64,000 nt of DNA from Sphingomonas sp. (GCF_019746665.1 NZ_JAIERS010000005.1:248001-312000); one strand, 5' to 3'. Shown: positions 31,268 to 39,987, counted from the first letter of the stretch. Numbers and translations: made by a program. The notes: generated by a model from the sequence alone, not told the origin.

Positions 31268-34200
31268 ATGCGTCATACTCTGTTTGCCGGCGTGGCCGTG
31301 GCCGCGCTGATCGTTCCGGTGGCGGCGAGCGCCCAGGAAACGACCTCGATCATCCGCGGCCGAGTGACGCAGGATGGCGCGCCCGTCGCGAATGCGTCGG
31401 TGGCCGCGACCGAAGTGAATTCGGGCACCCGCGCCGAGGTGAAGACCGACGCCGAGGGCAACTTCACCTTCCCCGGCCTGCGTCCCGGCGGCCCCTACAA
31501 GGTCGAGGTGAGCAGCGCGCAGGGCAATACCGAGATCACCGACATCTTCACGGTCGTCCAGCAGACCTATGAACTGCCGATCGAGCTCGCGCCCGCCAAC
31601 ACCCAGGAAGTCGTCGTCAGCGCGACCAAGATTCGCGGCGCGGGCAACCAGTCCAAGGGCGTGCAGACCACGCTGAGCGTGGCCGACATCGCCAAGGTCG
31701 CCTCGGTCAACCGCGACATCCGCGACATCCAGCGGCGCGACCCGTTCGTGACGTTCGATCTCGGCAACTCGACCGATCGCGGCGGCGCGATCCGCTTCGC
31801 CGGCGTCAACCCCCGCTTCAACCGCTTCACCATCAACGGCGTGACCGTCGGCGACACCTTCGGTCTGAACCAGGACGCCAGCCCGAACATCCGTGGCCCG
31901 GTCTCGTTCGACGCGCTGGAGCAGGTCACGACCTCGGCGGCGAATTACGACTTCCGCCAGACCAACTATCAGGGCGGCGTGATCGACGCGGTGCTCCGTT
32001 CGGGCACCAACAAGCTGTTCCTCACCGGCTTCTATTCGCAGAACACCGACGGGCTTTCGGGCGACCGGATCGGCACGCAGCGCATCGCGCTGCCGCCGTT
32101 CAAGTCGGAAACCTATGGCGCGACGATCGCCGGGCCGATCCTGAAGGATCGCCTGTTCCTGATGTTCAACTATGAAAAGAACACCGATCCGCGCGCTTTC
32201 GGCACCCAGCCGGAGAATATCCAGGGCCTGACCACCGCGCAGATCGACAACCTCCGCGGGCTGGCGGGCGCCGCGCGTTACGGCATCGCGGGCGCCGCGT
32301 TCGGCGATGTGCTGCGGATCAACGAGCGCCTCGACGAGAAATTCTCGACCCGGCTCGACTGGAACATCGCCAGCGGCCAGCGCCTGTCGATTTCGTACGT
32401 CAACGCGTACAACGCGCTGATCAGCCCGAACAACACCACCGTTTCGGCGACCAACCCGCAATATGGCCTCAGCTCCAACGCCTATACGCTGAGCGAACTG
32501 CTCCGCGCCGGCATCCTGCAGCTGAACTCGACCTGGTCGAGCACGCTGTCGACCGAAATCCGCCTTATCTACAAGGGCTATCAGCGCGGTCAGGAGCCGC
32601 TGGGCGGCCGCACCAGTTCGCAGTTCACCGTCTGCCAGGATGCGGTCAGCGTCGGCAGCGCGACGGCCTGCTCGACCGGCGTGCCGCGCATCACTTTCGG
32701 TCCGGACAATTTCCGCCAGACCAACGTGCTCAACACCGATACCTTCGGCGGGTCGTTCCTGGGCCGGTTGAACCTCAACAACCACGAACTGAAGCTGCTG
32801 GTCGAAGTCTCGCGCAACCGCACCTTCAACAACTTCGTGCCGAACAGCCTGGGCAGCTATTATTTCGACTCGCTCGCCGATTTCGCGGCGGGCAACGCCA
32901 ACCAGGTGCAATACGCAGCGGTCGTCGCCCCGGGCGCGACGGGCGCGGCGGCGAACTTTAGCTATGACGAAATCTCGGTTGGTATGCAGGACGATTGGCG
33001 CCCGGCACCCGGCCTGAACGTCAGCTACGGTTTCCGCTGGAACCTCTATGGCCAGAACAGCTTCCCGCTGCTGAACACCGCCTTCACCGATCGCACCGGC
33101 TTCAGCAACCAGCAGACCTATAAGGGGCTGCAGACCTTCGAGCCGCGCCTGGCGATCGACTGGAAGGTGACCCCCTCGCTGCGCCTGCATGGCGGCGTGG
33201 GCATCCTCGCGGGCGGCAACCCCGACATTTACATGTCGAACAGCTTCTCGAACACCGTCACCACCAACGCCTTCACCATCTCGCGCGCGACGACCGCGCT
33301 TGGCTGCAACGGCGCCGCGAACGTGACCGCGGCGGTCTGCGCCGCCGCGCTCAACAACATCGGCGCGAATGTGAACCCCGCGCTCACCCAGTTCGCGCGG
33401 GGCGGGTCGGCTTCGGCCCTCACGAATACCGCCGAATTGGCGCCCAATTTCCGCCTGCCTTCGATCCTGAAGGCGTCGCTGTCGGCGGACTGGAACTTCT
33501 TCGGCATCGAGTGGGGCGTCGATTATCTGTTCCAGAAGGTGCGCAACGACGTGGCCTTCACCGATGTGCGCTCGATCGCGATCGGCCGGCTTCCCGATGG
33601 CCGCACCCGCTACAACGGTCGCCTGGGCTTCACCGATAACAACTGGGATGTGCTGACCTATAATGCGCAGGGTGGCCGCAGCCACATCGGCGTGTTCCGC
33701 TTCCGCAAGGAATTCGATTTCGGCCTGTCGCTGACCGGCGCGTATATCATTCAGGACATTCGCGATGTCGGCAACGCCAGCGCGTCGACGCCGAACTCGA
33801 ACTATCGCTTCCAGGTGTTCGCCGATCCGAACTTCCCGGTTCTGGGGACGTCGGACCTGCAGACCGCCTGGCAGTTCAAGTACAGCATCGGCTACGATCA
33901 TGCGTTCTTCGGCGATTACAAGACGAAGATCCAGCTGTTCGGCGAAACCCGCGCGGGCAACCCCTACAGCTTCTTCATGCAGGACAACGTCGCGACGCGC
34001 TCGTCGGTGTTCGGCACGGTGCTGACCAGCAACCAGAACTCGAACCTGCTGTATGTGCCGCTGGTGAACGATCCGATCGTCAGCTACGATAGCGCCGACA
34101 CGCAGACCCAGCTGAACAACCTGATCAACAGCACCGCGCTGGGCCGCTTCCGTGGCCAGATCGCGCCGAAGAACATCGCCCGCAACCGCGCGGTGACCCG

Positions 34201-34561
34201 GATCGACCTCCACCTGGAGCAGGAAATCCCGCTGTTCTTCCGCTCGTCGCGGATCTCGGTCTTCGCCGACATCAACAACCTGCCGAACCTGCTGAACAGC
34301 GATTGGGGCGGCCTGCGCCAGATCGGCGGCGCGCCGGTGATCCAGGTGCAGTGCTTGAACCAGGCGGTGCCGACCGGAACCCCGGTAGGCAACATCGGCG
34401 GCACGGTGCCGACCGGTGGCGTCGCTGCGGTCAACACCAACTCGACGCAGACCTGCGCCCAGTATCGTTACTCGCAGTATCGCGGGCCGAACGACAATCT
34501 GGCGCCGAACTTCAACGCCTCGACCTACTTCATCCGTCTCGGCGTGCGCTTCACCCTGTAA
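31268..34561 (+). CDS. TonB-dependent receptor of the Oar type with N-terminal carboxypeptidase-regulatory domain
   Basis: Large outer-membrane transporter or adhesin-like receptor, 1097 residues. A Sec signal (to ASAQ) is followed by a carboxypeptidase-regulatory-like domain (about 28-115; IIRGRVTQDGAPVANASVAA), the plug (about 120-240; TTLSVADIAKVASVNRDIRD and FTINGVTVGDTFGL) and a long beta-barrel ending STYFIRLGVRFTL with C-terminal aromatic-plus-hydrophobic residues. Oar-type receptors in sphingomonads are poorly characterised and the substrate is unknown. The start follows AAGGGGAAAGCA. A good terminator lies downstream. Confidence 0.9.
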   Translation: MRHTLFAGVAVAALIVPVAASAQETTSIIRGRVTQDGAPVANASVAATEVNSGTRAEVKTDAEGNFTFPGLRPGGPYKVEVSSAQGNTEITDIFTVVQQTYELPIELAPANTQEVVVSATKIRGAGNQSKGVQTTLSVADIAKVASVNRDIRDIQRRDPFVTFDLGNSTDRGGAIRFAGVNPRFNRFTINGVTVGDTFGLNQDASPNIRGPVSFDALEQVTTSAANYDFRQTNYQGGVIDAVLRSGTNKLFLTGFYSQNTDGLSGDRIGTQRIALPPFKSETYGATIAGPILKDRLFLMFNYEKNTDPRAFGTQPENIQGLTTAQIDNLRGLAGAARYGIAGAAFGDVLRINERLDEKFSTRLDWNIASGQRLSISYVNAYNALISPNNTTVSATNPQYGLSSNAYTLSELLRAGILQLNSTWSSTLSTEIRLIYKGYQRGQEPLGGRTSSQFTVCQDAVSVGSATACSTGVPRITFGPDNFRQTNVLNTDTFGGSFLGRLNLNNHELKLLVEVSRNRTFNNFVPNSLGSYYFDSLADFAAGNANQVQYAAVVAPGATGAAANFSYDEISVGMQDDWRPAPGLNVSYGFRWNLYGQNSFPLLNTAFTDRTGFSNQQTYKGLQTFEPRLAIDWKVTPSLRLHGGVGILAGGNPDIYMSNSFSNTVTTNAFTISRATTALGCNGAANVTAAVCAAALNNIGANVNPALTQFARGGSASALTNTAELAPNFRLPSILKASLSADWNFFGIEWGVDYLFQKVRNDVAFTDVRSIAIGRLPDGRTRYNGRLGFTDNNWDVLTYNAQGGRSHIGVFRFRKEFDFGLSLTGAYIIQDIRDVGNASASTPNSNYRFQVFADPNFPVLGTSDLQTAWQFKYSIGYDHAFFGDYKTKIQLFGETRAGNPYSFFMQDNVATRSSVFGTVLTSNQNSNLLYVPLVNDPIVSYDSADTQTQLNNLINSTALGRFRGQIAPKNIARNRAVTRIDLHLEQEIPLFFRSSRISVFADINNLPNLLNSDWGGLRQIGGAPVIQVQCLNQAVPTGTPVGNIGGTVPTGGVAAVNTNSTQTCAQYRYSQYRGPNDNLAPNFNASTYFIRLGVRFTL

Positions 34562-34587
34562 GCGCGCGACGATCGAAACAAAGCCAG

Positions 34588-34625
34588 CCGCCGTCCCCAG
34601 CCCAGGGGGCGGCGGTTTGCTTTTG
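34588..34625 (+). terminator. Rho-independent terminator after the TonB receptor gene
   Basis: CCGCCGTCCCC pairs with a downstream GGGGGCGGCGG-type arm to give an 11-bp stem (one T-G pair) with a six-base loop, followed by TTTGCTTTT. It lies 27 bases after the receptor stop. Confidence 0.8.
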
Positions 34626-34659
34626 GGGGACGCGCCGCGGCCCTGGGAGGCCGGGCGCC

Positions 34660-35244
34660 TCAGCTCGCGGGGCTGGGGTAGGTCGGGTTGATCGGGCGGC
34701 TCATCACGCGCTCGACCATCGGCATGAAGAACTCGATCGGCGCGCTTTCATAGGCCGGATCGAACCCCGCCTGATCATATTTCGCGCAGAAATCGGCGCA
34801 GGCCTGGAAATGCGGGTGGCCGCGAAACCCCTCGCGCAGATCGCGGTCCAGGCCGAGGTGGTGGAAGTAATAATAGCCCTGGAACACGCCGTGATGCTGG
34901 GCGATCCAGTGCAACTCCTCCGACACGAACGGGCGCAGCATCGCGGCGGCGATCTCGGGGTGGTTATAGCTGCCGAGTGTATCGCCGATATCGTGGAGCA
35001 GCGCCATCACGACATAGGCCTCGTCGCGGCCGTCGCGGTGCGCGCGGGTCGCGGTTTGCAGCGAATGTTCGAAGCGATCGACCGGGAAGCCGCCATAATC
35101 GCCGCGCAGCAGCTCCAGATGCGCGCGCACCCGGCCCGGCAGGCCTTGCGCGAAATCGCGGAAATGGTGGGAGATCACCGCCCAGTCCTCGGCCGTTCCC
35201 TCGGTCATGGCGGTGAAGCGTGCGCGCTCGATCGTCTCGGTCAT
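34660..35244 (-). CDS. HD-domain protein, possibly a PhnZ/TmpB-like diiron oxygenase
   Basis: A 194-residue HD-fold protein. FEHSLQTATRAHRDG holds the first histidine, VVMALLHDIGDTLG the HD pair, and NHPEIAAAMLRPFV with WIAQHHGVFQGYYYFHHLG further histidines; FCAKYDQAGFDP carries the last Asp. Small size and the extra histidines recall the mixed-valent diiron HD oxygenases (PhnZ, TmpB, MIOX) as well as ordinary HD phosphohydrolases. Both readings are open. It starts at ATG 35244 (or 35247), with AAGGAGAG upstream. It diverges from the LytS kinase. Confidence 0.7.
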   Translation of the reverse strand: MTETIERARFTAMTEGTAEDWAVISHHFRDFAQGLPGRVRAHLELLRGDYGGFPVDRFEHSLQTATRAHRDGRDEAYVVMALLHDIGDTLGSYNHPEIAAAMLRPFVSEELHWIAQHHGVFQGYYYFHHLGLDRDLREGFRGHPHFQACADFCAKYDQAGFDPAYESAPIEFFMPMVERVMSRPINPTYPSPAS

Positions 35245-35295
35245 CATGCCTCTCCTTTGTTTTCGAAACACACGGTCAGCGTGTTTCGCCGCGCC

Positions 35296-35362
35296 CGCCC
35301 ACGCCCCCACCCGGCCACCCAGATGATACCGCCGCGGGGTGGCCGGGTGGAGGCGTGGGCCG
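35296..35362. repeat. Family-D inverted repeat
   Basis: CGCCCCCACCCGGCCACCC and its near-complement GGGTGGCCGGGTGGAGGCG flank a 15- to 20-base centre, making a long GC-rich hairpin between the divergent HD gene and LytS kinase gene. No second copy was found in the window. Confidence 0.6.
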
Positions 35363-35372
35363 GCGCCGCTTC

Positions 35373-35399
35373 GAGAAAAGGCGGACGACGCCCTTTCTC
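35373..35399. promoter_or_regulatory. Hairpin or operator-like inverted repeat upstream of the LytS gene
   Basis: GAGAAAAGGCG and CGCCCTTTCTC form an 11-bp near-perfect inverted repeat with a five-base centre, 65 bases upstream of the kinase start. It could be a regulator site (for example for the downstream LytTR protein) or the end of an RNA. No direct evidence separates these. Confidence 0.4.
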
Positions 35400-35463
35400 A
35401 AACCAGTCCGACAGGCAGCATGGCCTCTTCCGATGCGCTTGTCAGCCGGTATAAGCTGCCGCC

Positions 35464-36570
35464 ATGGCCAGCCCGCCGCGCCCCGCCGTCTTCTCGCGGC
35501 CGTTCTTCGAGCAGAAGAACCGTGCCTTCTGGATTTTGCAGGCGGTGGGGTGGAGCGGCTATCTGCTGCTGCGCACCGTCTCCAGCCTGTCGAACGGGCT
35601 GAGCTTCACCGCGCTTATCCCGCTCGTGATCGAATCGATCATCGGCTATTGCATCACGCTGCTGCTCTCCGCGCTGTACGGCTATTTCCGCACGCTGCCG
35701 CGGGTGCCGCTGGTGGTGTTCAGCATCGCCGCTTTGCTGGTCGCGACGCTGATCTACGCGGTGCTCGACGCTTTCTCCTTCTCGTTCATCAAGCTCGACA
35801 ATCCGGGCATCAACCTCACGCTGATCCTGGCGACCTTGTTCCTGAACTTCACGGTGCTCGCCGGCTGGTCGGCGCTGTATTTCGGGATCAACTTCTACCT
35901 GATCGTCGAGGAGCAGATCGATCAGCTGCAGGTGCTGGAAAACCAGGCGAGCTCGGCGCAGCTGGCGATGCTGCGCTATCAGCTGAACCCGCATTTCCTG
36001 TTCAACACGCTCAATTCCATCTCGACCTTGGTGCTGCTGAAGCAGACCGAGCGGGCGAACGCGATGCTCAGCCGGCTGTCCGCTTTCCTGCGCTACACGC
36101 TCGCCAACGAGCCGACCGCGCATGTGACGCTTTCGCAGGAGGTGGAGACGCTGAAACTCTATCTCGAGATCGAGAAGATGCGTTTCGAGGATCGGCTGCG
36201 CCCGCAATTCGAGATCGACGCGCGCGTCGCCAAGGCACGGCTGCCCTCGCTGTTGCTTCAGCCCTTGGTGGAGAATGCGATCAAATATGCCGTCACCCCG
36301 CAGGAGGAGGGGGCCGAGATCAACGTGCTGGCGCAACTCGTCGGTGAACGAGTGCGGATCGTCGTGGCGGACACGGGGCCGGGCTTGAGCGAAACAAAAA
36401 GCCGCTTCAGCCTTTCAACCGGAGTGGGCCTTGCCAATATCAGGGAACGACTGGCGCAGGCTTATGGCCCTGACCATCGTTTCGAGACTGGCCAAGGCCC
36501 TGGGGGCGGTTTCCGCGTGGAAATCGAGTTCCCCTTCCAGCTCGAAGAGCCAGTGAAAGAGGCCGCATGA
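35464..36570 (+). CDS. LytS/AlgZ-type sensor histidine kinase
   Basis: A 368-residue membrane kinase. Residues about 20-155 contain four hydrophobic spans (for example LIPLVIESIIGYCITLLLSA and LVVFSIAALLVATLIYAVL). The His_kinase block YQLNPHFLFNTLNSISTLVL has the phospho-accepting histidine at about residue 177, and the C-terminal ATPase has LVENAIKYAV, VADTGPGL and GVGLANIRERL. There is no large periplasmic sensor, so the signal is probably sensed in the membrane. Overlap with the response regulator (ATGA at 36567) marks a two-component operon. Confidence 0.92.
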   Translation: MASPPRPAVFSRPFFEQKNRAFWILQAVGWSGYLLLRTVSSLSNGLSFTALIPLVIESIIGYCITLLLSALYGYFRTLPRVPLVVFSIAALLVATLIYAVLDAFSFSFIKLDNPGINLTLILATLFLNFTVLAGWSALYFGINFYLIVEEQIDQLQVLENQASSAQLAMLRYQLNPHFLFNTLNSISTLVLLKQTERANAMLSRLSAFLRYTLANEPTAHVTLSQEVETLKLYLEIEKMRFEDRLRPQFEIDARVAKARLPSLLLQPLVENAIKYAVTPQEEGAEINVLAQLVGERVRIVVADTGPGLSETKSRFSLSTGVGLANIRERLAQAYGPDHRFETGQGPGGGFRVEIEFPFQLEEPVKEAA

Positions 36571-37367
36571 CCATCCGTACCATTCTCGTCGATGACGAAA
36601 CCCTGGCGATCCAGGGGCTGCAATTGCGGCTTCAGGCGCATGACGATGTCGAAGTGATCGCCACCTGCATGAACGGGCGCGAGGCGATCCGCGCAATCAA
36701 GACCCACAAGCCCGATCTGGTGTTCCTCGACATCCAGATGCCGGGGTTCGACGGCTTTTCGGTCGTCCAAGGCCTGATGGAGGTGGAGCCGCCGCTGTTC
36801 GTGTTCGTCACCGCTTATTCCGATCATGCGATCCGCGCGTTCGAGGCGCAGGCGATCGATTATCTGATGAAGCCGGTGGAGGAGACGCGCCTCGCCGACA
36901 CGCTCGCGCGGGTGCGCCAGCGCCTGGCCGAGAAACGCGGCGCCGAGGAGGTCGACCGGCTGAAGGAAGTGCTCGCCGAGGTCGCGCCCGATGCGGTGGA
37001 GACGCTGGGCGACGCGCCCGACAATCCGGCGGCGAACCGCTACGAAAAGCTCATCAACATCAAGGATCGCGGCCAGATTTTCCGGGTCGATGTTGATTCG
37101 ATCGAGCGGATCGACGCCGCCGGCGACTATATGTGCATCTATACTGGCGACAACACGCTGATCCTGCGCGAGACGATGAAGGATCTGGAAAAGCGGCTCG
37201 ATCCGCGCCGCTTCCAGCGGGTGCATCGCTCGACGATCGTCAACCTCGATCTCGTGAAGGAAGTCAAGCCGCACACCAATGGCGAGTGTTTCCTGGTGCT
37301 GGGCTCGGGCGCGCAGGTGAAGGTCAGCCGCAGCTACCGTGACGTGGTCGCGCGGTTCGTGCATTGA
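36567..37367 (+). CDS. LytTR-family response regulator
   Basis: DNA-binding partner of the upstream kinase, 266 residues. The receiver domain has the acidic pair ILVDDE, the phosphorylated Asp55 in VFLDIQMPG, FVTAYSDHAIRAFE and the lysine in YLMKPVEE. After a linker, the LytTR domain (about 160-266) contains YEKLINIKDRGQIFRVDVDSI and FQRVHRSTIVNLDLVKEV. LytTR proteins bind direct repeats upstream of targets; likely targets are not obvious here, though the Oar-type receptor at 31 kb is a candidate. Confidence 0.93.
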   Translation: MTIRTILVDDETLAIQGLQLRLQAHDDVEVIATCMNGREAIRAIKTHKPDLVFLDIQMPGFDGFSVVQGLMEVEPPLFVFVTAYSDHAIRAFEAQAIDYLMKPVEETRLADTLARVRQRLAEKRGAEEVDRLKEVLAEVAPDAVETLGDAPDNPAANRYEKLINIKDRGQIFRVDVDSIERIDAAGDYMCIYTGDNTLILRETMKDLEKRLDPRRFQRVHRSTIVNLDLVKEVKPHTNGECFLVLGSGAQVKVSRSYRDVVARFVH

Positions 37368-37378
37368 GTGGCTTAAAG

Positions 37379-37511
37379 CTCCTCCCCCGCAGGGGGAGGG
37401 GGACCATTCGCGGCACGCCAAGGGTGGAGGGGTATCGCCCTCGATCCGCTGGGGACACCCCTCCGTCAGGCGCTGACGCGCCTGCCACCTCCCCTTACAG
37501 GGGAGGAGCTG
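37379..37511. repeat. Family-B intergenic repeat block
   Basis: A composite of inverted CTCCTCCCC/GGGGAGGAG ends enclosing facing GGAGGGGTAT and ACCCCTCC boxes. The outer arms are at 37379-37402 and 37490-37511. A closely similar 126-base copy lies at 39988-40113. It fills the gap between the LytTR gene and the SMR transporter and leaves little room for a promoter of its own. Confidence 0.75.
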
Positions 37512-37536
37512 GTCGCTGTTCCCCGCCGATTTGCTG

Positions 37537-37857
37537 ATGCCCTGGCTGATCCTGCTCATCGCCGGGCTGCTCGAAGTCGTCTGGGCCTATTACATGAAGC
37601 TGTCCGCCGGCTTCACCCGGCCGATCCCGTCGGCGATCACGCTTGTCGCGATGGGCGGCAGCTTCGCGCTGTTGAGCACGGCGATGCGCAGCCTGCCGCT
37701 TGGCACCGCCTACACCGTCTGGACCGGGATCGGCGCGATCGGGGCGTTCGTGCTCGGCATCGTCGCGCTCGGCGAATCGGCGAGCCCGTTGCGGCTGTTC
37801 GCCGCCGCGATGATCGTCGCCGGGCTTGTCCTGCTGAAGATTTCGACCGAAAGTTGA
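37537..37857 (+). CDS. gdx: Small multidrug resistance transporter of the Gdx (guanidinium exporter) subtype
   Basis: A 106-residue four-helix membrane protein that should work as an antiparallel dimer, exchanging a cation for protons. It carries the residues associated with the guanidinium-selective Gdx/SugE subtype: Glu13 and Trp16 in LLEVVWA, Ser42, and Tyr59 with Trp62 in [10 protein letters not shown]. EmrE-type members differ at position 16 and nearby. ATG 37537 gives the family N-terminus; a TTG two codons earlier is possible. No guanidine riboswitch is visible in the upstream repeat block. Confidence 0.85.
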   Translation: MPWLILLIAGLLEVVWAYYMKLSAGFTRPIPSAITLVAMGGSFALLSTAMRSLPLGTAYTVWTGIGAIGAFVLGIVALGESASPLRLFAAAMIVAGLVLLKISTES

Positions 37858-37880
37858 TCGACCCGAACGGAGCTCGATCG

Positions 37881-38627
37881 ATGGACAAACACGCCACCTT
37901 CGCCGCGCTGCACCGGCCCGGCAACCCTGTGATCCTGTTCAACGCCTGGGATGCCGGCAGCGCCCAGGCGGTCGCGCGTGGTGGTGCTCAGGCGATCGCG
38001 ACCGGCAGCTGGTCGGTCGGCGCGGCGCATGGCTATGGCGATGCCGAGGGCGTGCCGCTCGACGCCGCGCTCGCCAATGCCGAGCGGATCGTCCGCGCGG
38101 TGGCGCTGCCGGTGACGATCGATTTCGAGGGCGGCTATGCGGCGGCGCCCGAGCGGGTGCGCGATAACTTCGCCCGGCTCGCCGCGACCGGGGCGATCGG
38201 CGCCAATTTCGAGGATCAGGTGATCGGCGGGGAGGGGCTCTACCCGCTGGCCGAGCAGCAGGCGCGCATCGCCGCCGCGCGGGCGGGCACCGGCGCCGGC
38301 TTCTTCATCAACGCGCGCACCGACATCTTCCTGAAAATCCCGCCCGAGGCGCATGACAGCGGCCGGGTGAGCGAAGCACTCGATCGCGCGCACGCCTATG
38401 CCGAGGCCGGCGCGAGCGGGCTGTTCGTGCCGGGATTGCTGAAGCTCGATCTGCTCGAGCGGCTCTGCGCCAAGACGCCGCTGCCGGTGAATGTGATGGC
38501 GGTGCCCGGCGGCCCGGGGCGCGCCGCGCTCGCCGGGGTGGGGGTCGCGCGGATCAGCCACGGCCCCTTCCCGTACCGCGCGGTGATCAAGCAGCTGGAG
38601 GAGGCGGCGCGGGCGGCGTTGAGCTAG
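37881..38627 (+). CDS. Isocitrate lyase/phosphoenolpyruvate mutase family protein
   Basis: A 248-residue alpha/beta-barrel of the PEP mutase/methylisocitrate lyase superfamily. PVILFNAWDAGSAQAVARGG is the N-terminal signature, TIDFEGGYA and NFEDQV give metal-binding acidic residues, and FFINARTDIF follows. The KKCGH catalytic loop of true isocitrate lyase is absent, so it is not the glyoxylate-shunt enzyme. Members cleave or rearrange C-C or C-P bonds of small oxo-acids; the substrate is unknown. It lies 23 bases after the SMR gene and is probably co-transcribed. Confidence 0.82.
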   Translation: MDKHATFAALHRPGNPVILFNAWDAGSAQAVARGGAQAIATGSWSVGAAHGYGDAEGVPLDAALANAERIVRAVALPVTIDFEGGYAAAPERVRDNFARLAATGAIGANFEDQVIGGEGLYPLAEQQARIAAARAGTGAGFFINARTDIFLKIPPEAHDSGRVSEALDRAHAYAEAGASGLFVPGLLKLDLLERLCAKTPLPVNVMAVPGGPGRAALAGVGVARISHGPFPYRAVIKQLEEAARAALS

Positions 38628-38637
38628 CCGTGCTGGA

Positions 38638-39219
38638 TCAAGCCGCGTCGATCCGGTAGGCGATTGGCTTGAACGTGCCGCCATTGCTCGCCGGTGCCGA
38701 ACAGGCTGTGAGGCCGACGATCAGGTTCATCCGCGCGACGAACCGCACATGGTCGCCGGGCTTGCTGACGGGCGGCAGCACCTGCAGCCGGCCGTCGGCG
38801 GAAATCGGCACGTTCATGAAGCAGTTGAACGCGACCGGGATCATGTCCGGCTCGACGCCATAGGGCGCGAGCGCCGCTGCAAGGTTGCCGAAACAGCCGC
38901 GATGGCGCGGCATCTCTGGATAGAAATGGTCGAACGTCTCATGGCTGCACGGGGTGAGCAGGAAATCGTGCAACCCGACCGTGTCGTCGACGATTTCCAG
39001 CATCACCCGGCTGCGGTTGGAATAGAGCTTGTGCCCCGTCGTCAGCCGGATCGTCTCGGCATAGTCGAGTGTGCGGCCCGAGCTGATCACCTCGCGCAGA
39101 TCGTCGGCGTTGAAGGCGAGCAGATCGGCGACCTGCTGCCCGCGCGGGTCGATGACAGTGAGCGTCTCGCCCGCGCTGAGGCGGAACGCGGTGCCCGAGC
39201 GCGGCGGAATCTCAATCAT
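38638..39219 (-). CDS. DUF1989 family protein (urea-carboxylase-associated / carboxyguanidine deiminase-like)
   Basis: A 193-residue protein of the DUF1989 family. Landmarks are IEIPPRSGTAFRLSAGETL, DPRGQQVADLLAF, LYSNRSRVMLEIVDDTVGLHDFL followed by TPCSHET, and AFNCFMNVPI. CgdA and CgdB, which form carboxyguanidine deiminase in guanidine-using bacteria, belong to this family and normally come as a pair beside guanidine carboxylase. Only one copy and no carboxylase are seen here, so the exact reaction is open. Its start overlaps the stop of the YqcI/GntA-like gene, so the two are co-translated. I chose ATG 39219; 39228 is also possible. Confidence 0.8.
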   Translation of the reverse strand: MIEIPPRSGTAFRLSAGETLTVIDPRGQQVADLLAFNADDLREVISSGRTLDYAETIRLTTGHKLYSNRSRVMLEIVDDTVGLHDFLLTPCSHETFDHFYPEMPRHRGCFGNLAAALAPYGVEPDMIPVAFNCFMNVPISADGRLQVLPPVSKPGDHVRFVARMNLIVGLTACSAPASNGGTFKPIAYRIDAA

Positions 39220-39895
39220 CGCCGGCATAGCTGAACGGGCAGGCCCAATCCTTGCCCACGGCGCGCCCTGAATATTGCCGCGCCTCGCTCGTTTCGCCGT
39301 GGCGCGCGAGCATCGGGTTGCGCGATCCGGCGAGCGCCTCGTCGCGCGACAGGATCTTCTCGCGCATCCCCTCGTAACGTCCCTCGGCGCGCAGCCGCTC
39401 GAACTGGTCGTGCAGGTTGAACACCATCGTCGGCCGATCGAACCGCCGCGCGGGGCGGCTGGCATTGGGATGCAAGCCGACGATGAAGAACGCCTCGCCG
39501 CCGAAGCTCAGCGAGAAATGCGGATTGGCGGGATCGCTGGAGACGCGCGGATCATATTCCTGGCCGCGCCAGACATCCTTGTCGGACAGCGACTGAACCC
39601 GCGCCCATAAGGCCGCCTCGAAATCGGCTTCGCTCAGATCGTCCGGTCCCTCGAAGATCACGGCGAAGCTGCGGAACAGCCCGGGATCGTTGCGATAGGC
39701 CTGGGTGAAGCGCAGCAGCGCGTCGTGGATCCGCAGATCGTCCCAGGCGCTGGCGATACTGTCCGCCGCGAGCACCTGGAGCGTGCCGCGCGCAAGCGCC
39801 GCCTTGGCGCCGACACAGGGGAAGGCGCGATCCTCGACATGCGCGAACAGCCGGGCCTGCAGCGCCTCTTGCGCCGCGTGCTGCCACGGGAACAT
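39212..39895 (-). CDS. YqcI/YcgG family protein, GntA-like heme-dependent oxygenase
   Basis: A 227-residue protein of the YqcI/YcgG family. FPCVGAKAALARGTLQV is the family signature, followed by FAVIFEGPDDLSEADFE, DPANPHFSLSFGGEAFFIVGLHPNASRPARRF and FNLHDQFERLR. The characterised relative GntA is a heme-dependent enzyme that N-hydroxylates the guanidino group of an arginine-derived precursor of guanitoxin. By family the protein may therefore act on a guanidino compound, but the substrate here is not known. It is translationally coupled to the DUF1989 gene. Start ATG 39895. Confidence 0.8.
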   Translation of the reverse strand: MFPWQHAAQEALQARLFAHVEDRAFPCVGAKAALARGTLQVLAADSIASAWDDLRIHDALLRFTQAYRNDPGLFRSFAVIFEGPDDLSEADFEAALWARVQSLSDKDVWRGQEYDPRVSSDPANPHFSLSFGGEAFFIVGLHPNASRPARRFDRPTMVFNLHDQFERLRAEGRYEGMREKILSRDEALAGSRNPMLARHGETSEARQYSGRAVGKDWACPFSYAGDD

Positions 39896-39987
39896 CGATA
39901 ACCTCTTCGTTAATCTCGGTTGCCGGATGAACGAGGGGCATGGGGGCGAGGTTCCGTGGGGGCGAAGCTCCGCGATGACGGCCAGCA

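Noticed and set aside
31178..34213. A 1011-codon open frame on the minus strand
   Set aside because: It is the antisense shadow of the TonB receptor gene, with Arg/Asp/Val-rich low-complexity sequence and no family pattern.
37368..37536. Guanidine riboswitch before the Gdx-type gene
   Set aside because: The whole gap is taken up by the family-B repeat and no ACGR-loop hairpin pair or other guanidine motif is seen.
37881..38627. Isocitrate lyase partner of malate synthase
   Set aside because: The KKCGH catalytic loop is missing and the protein is far too short.
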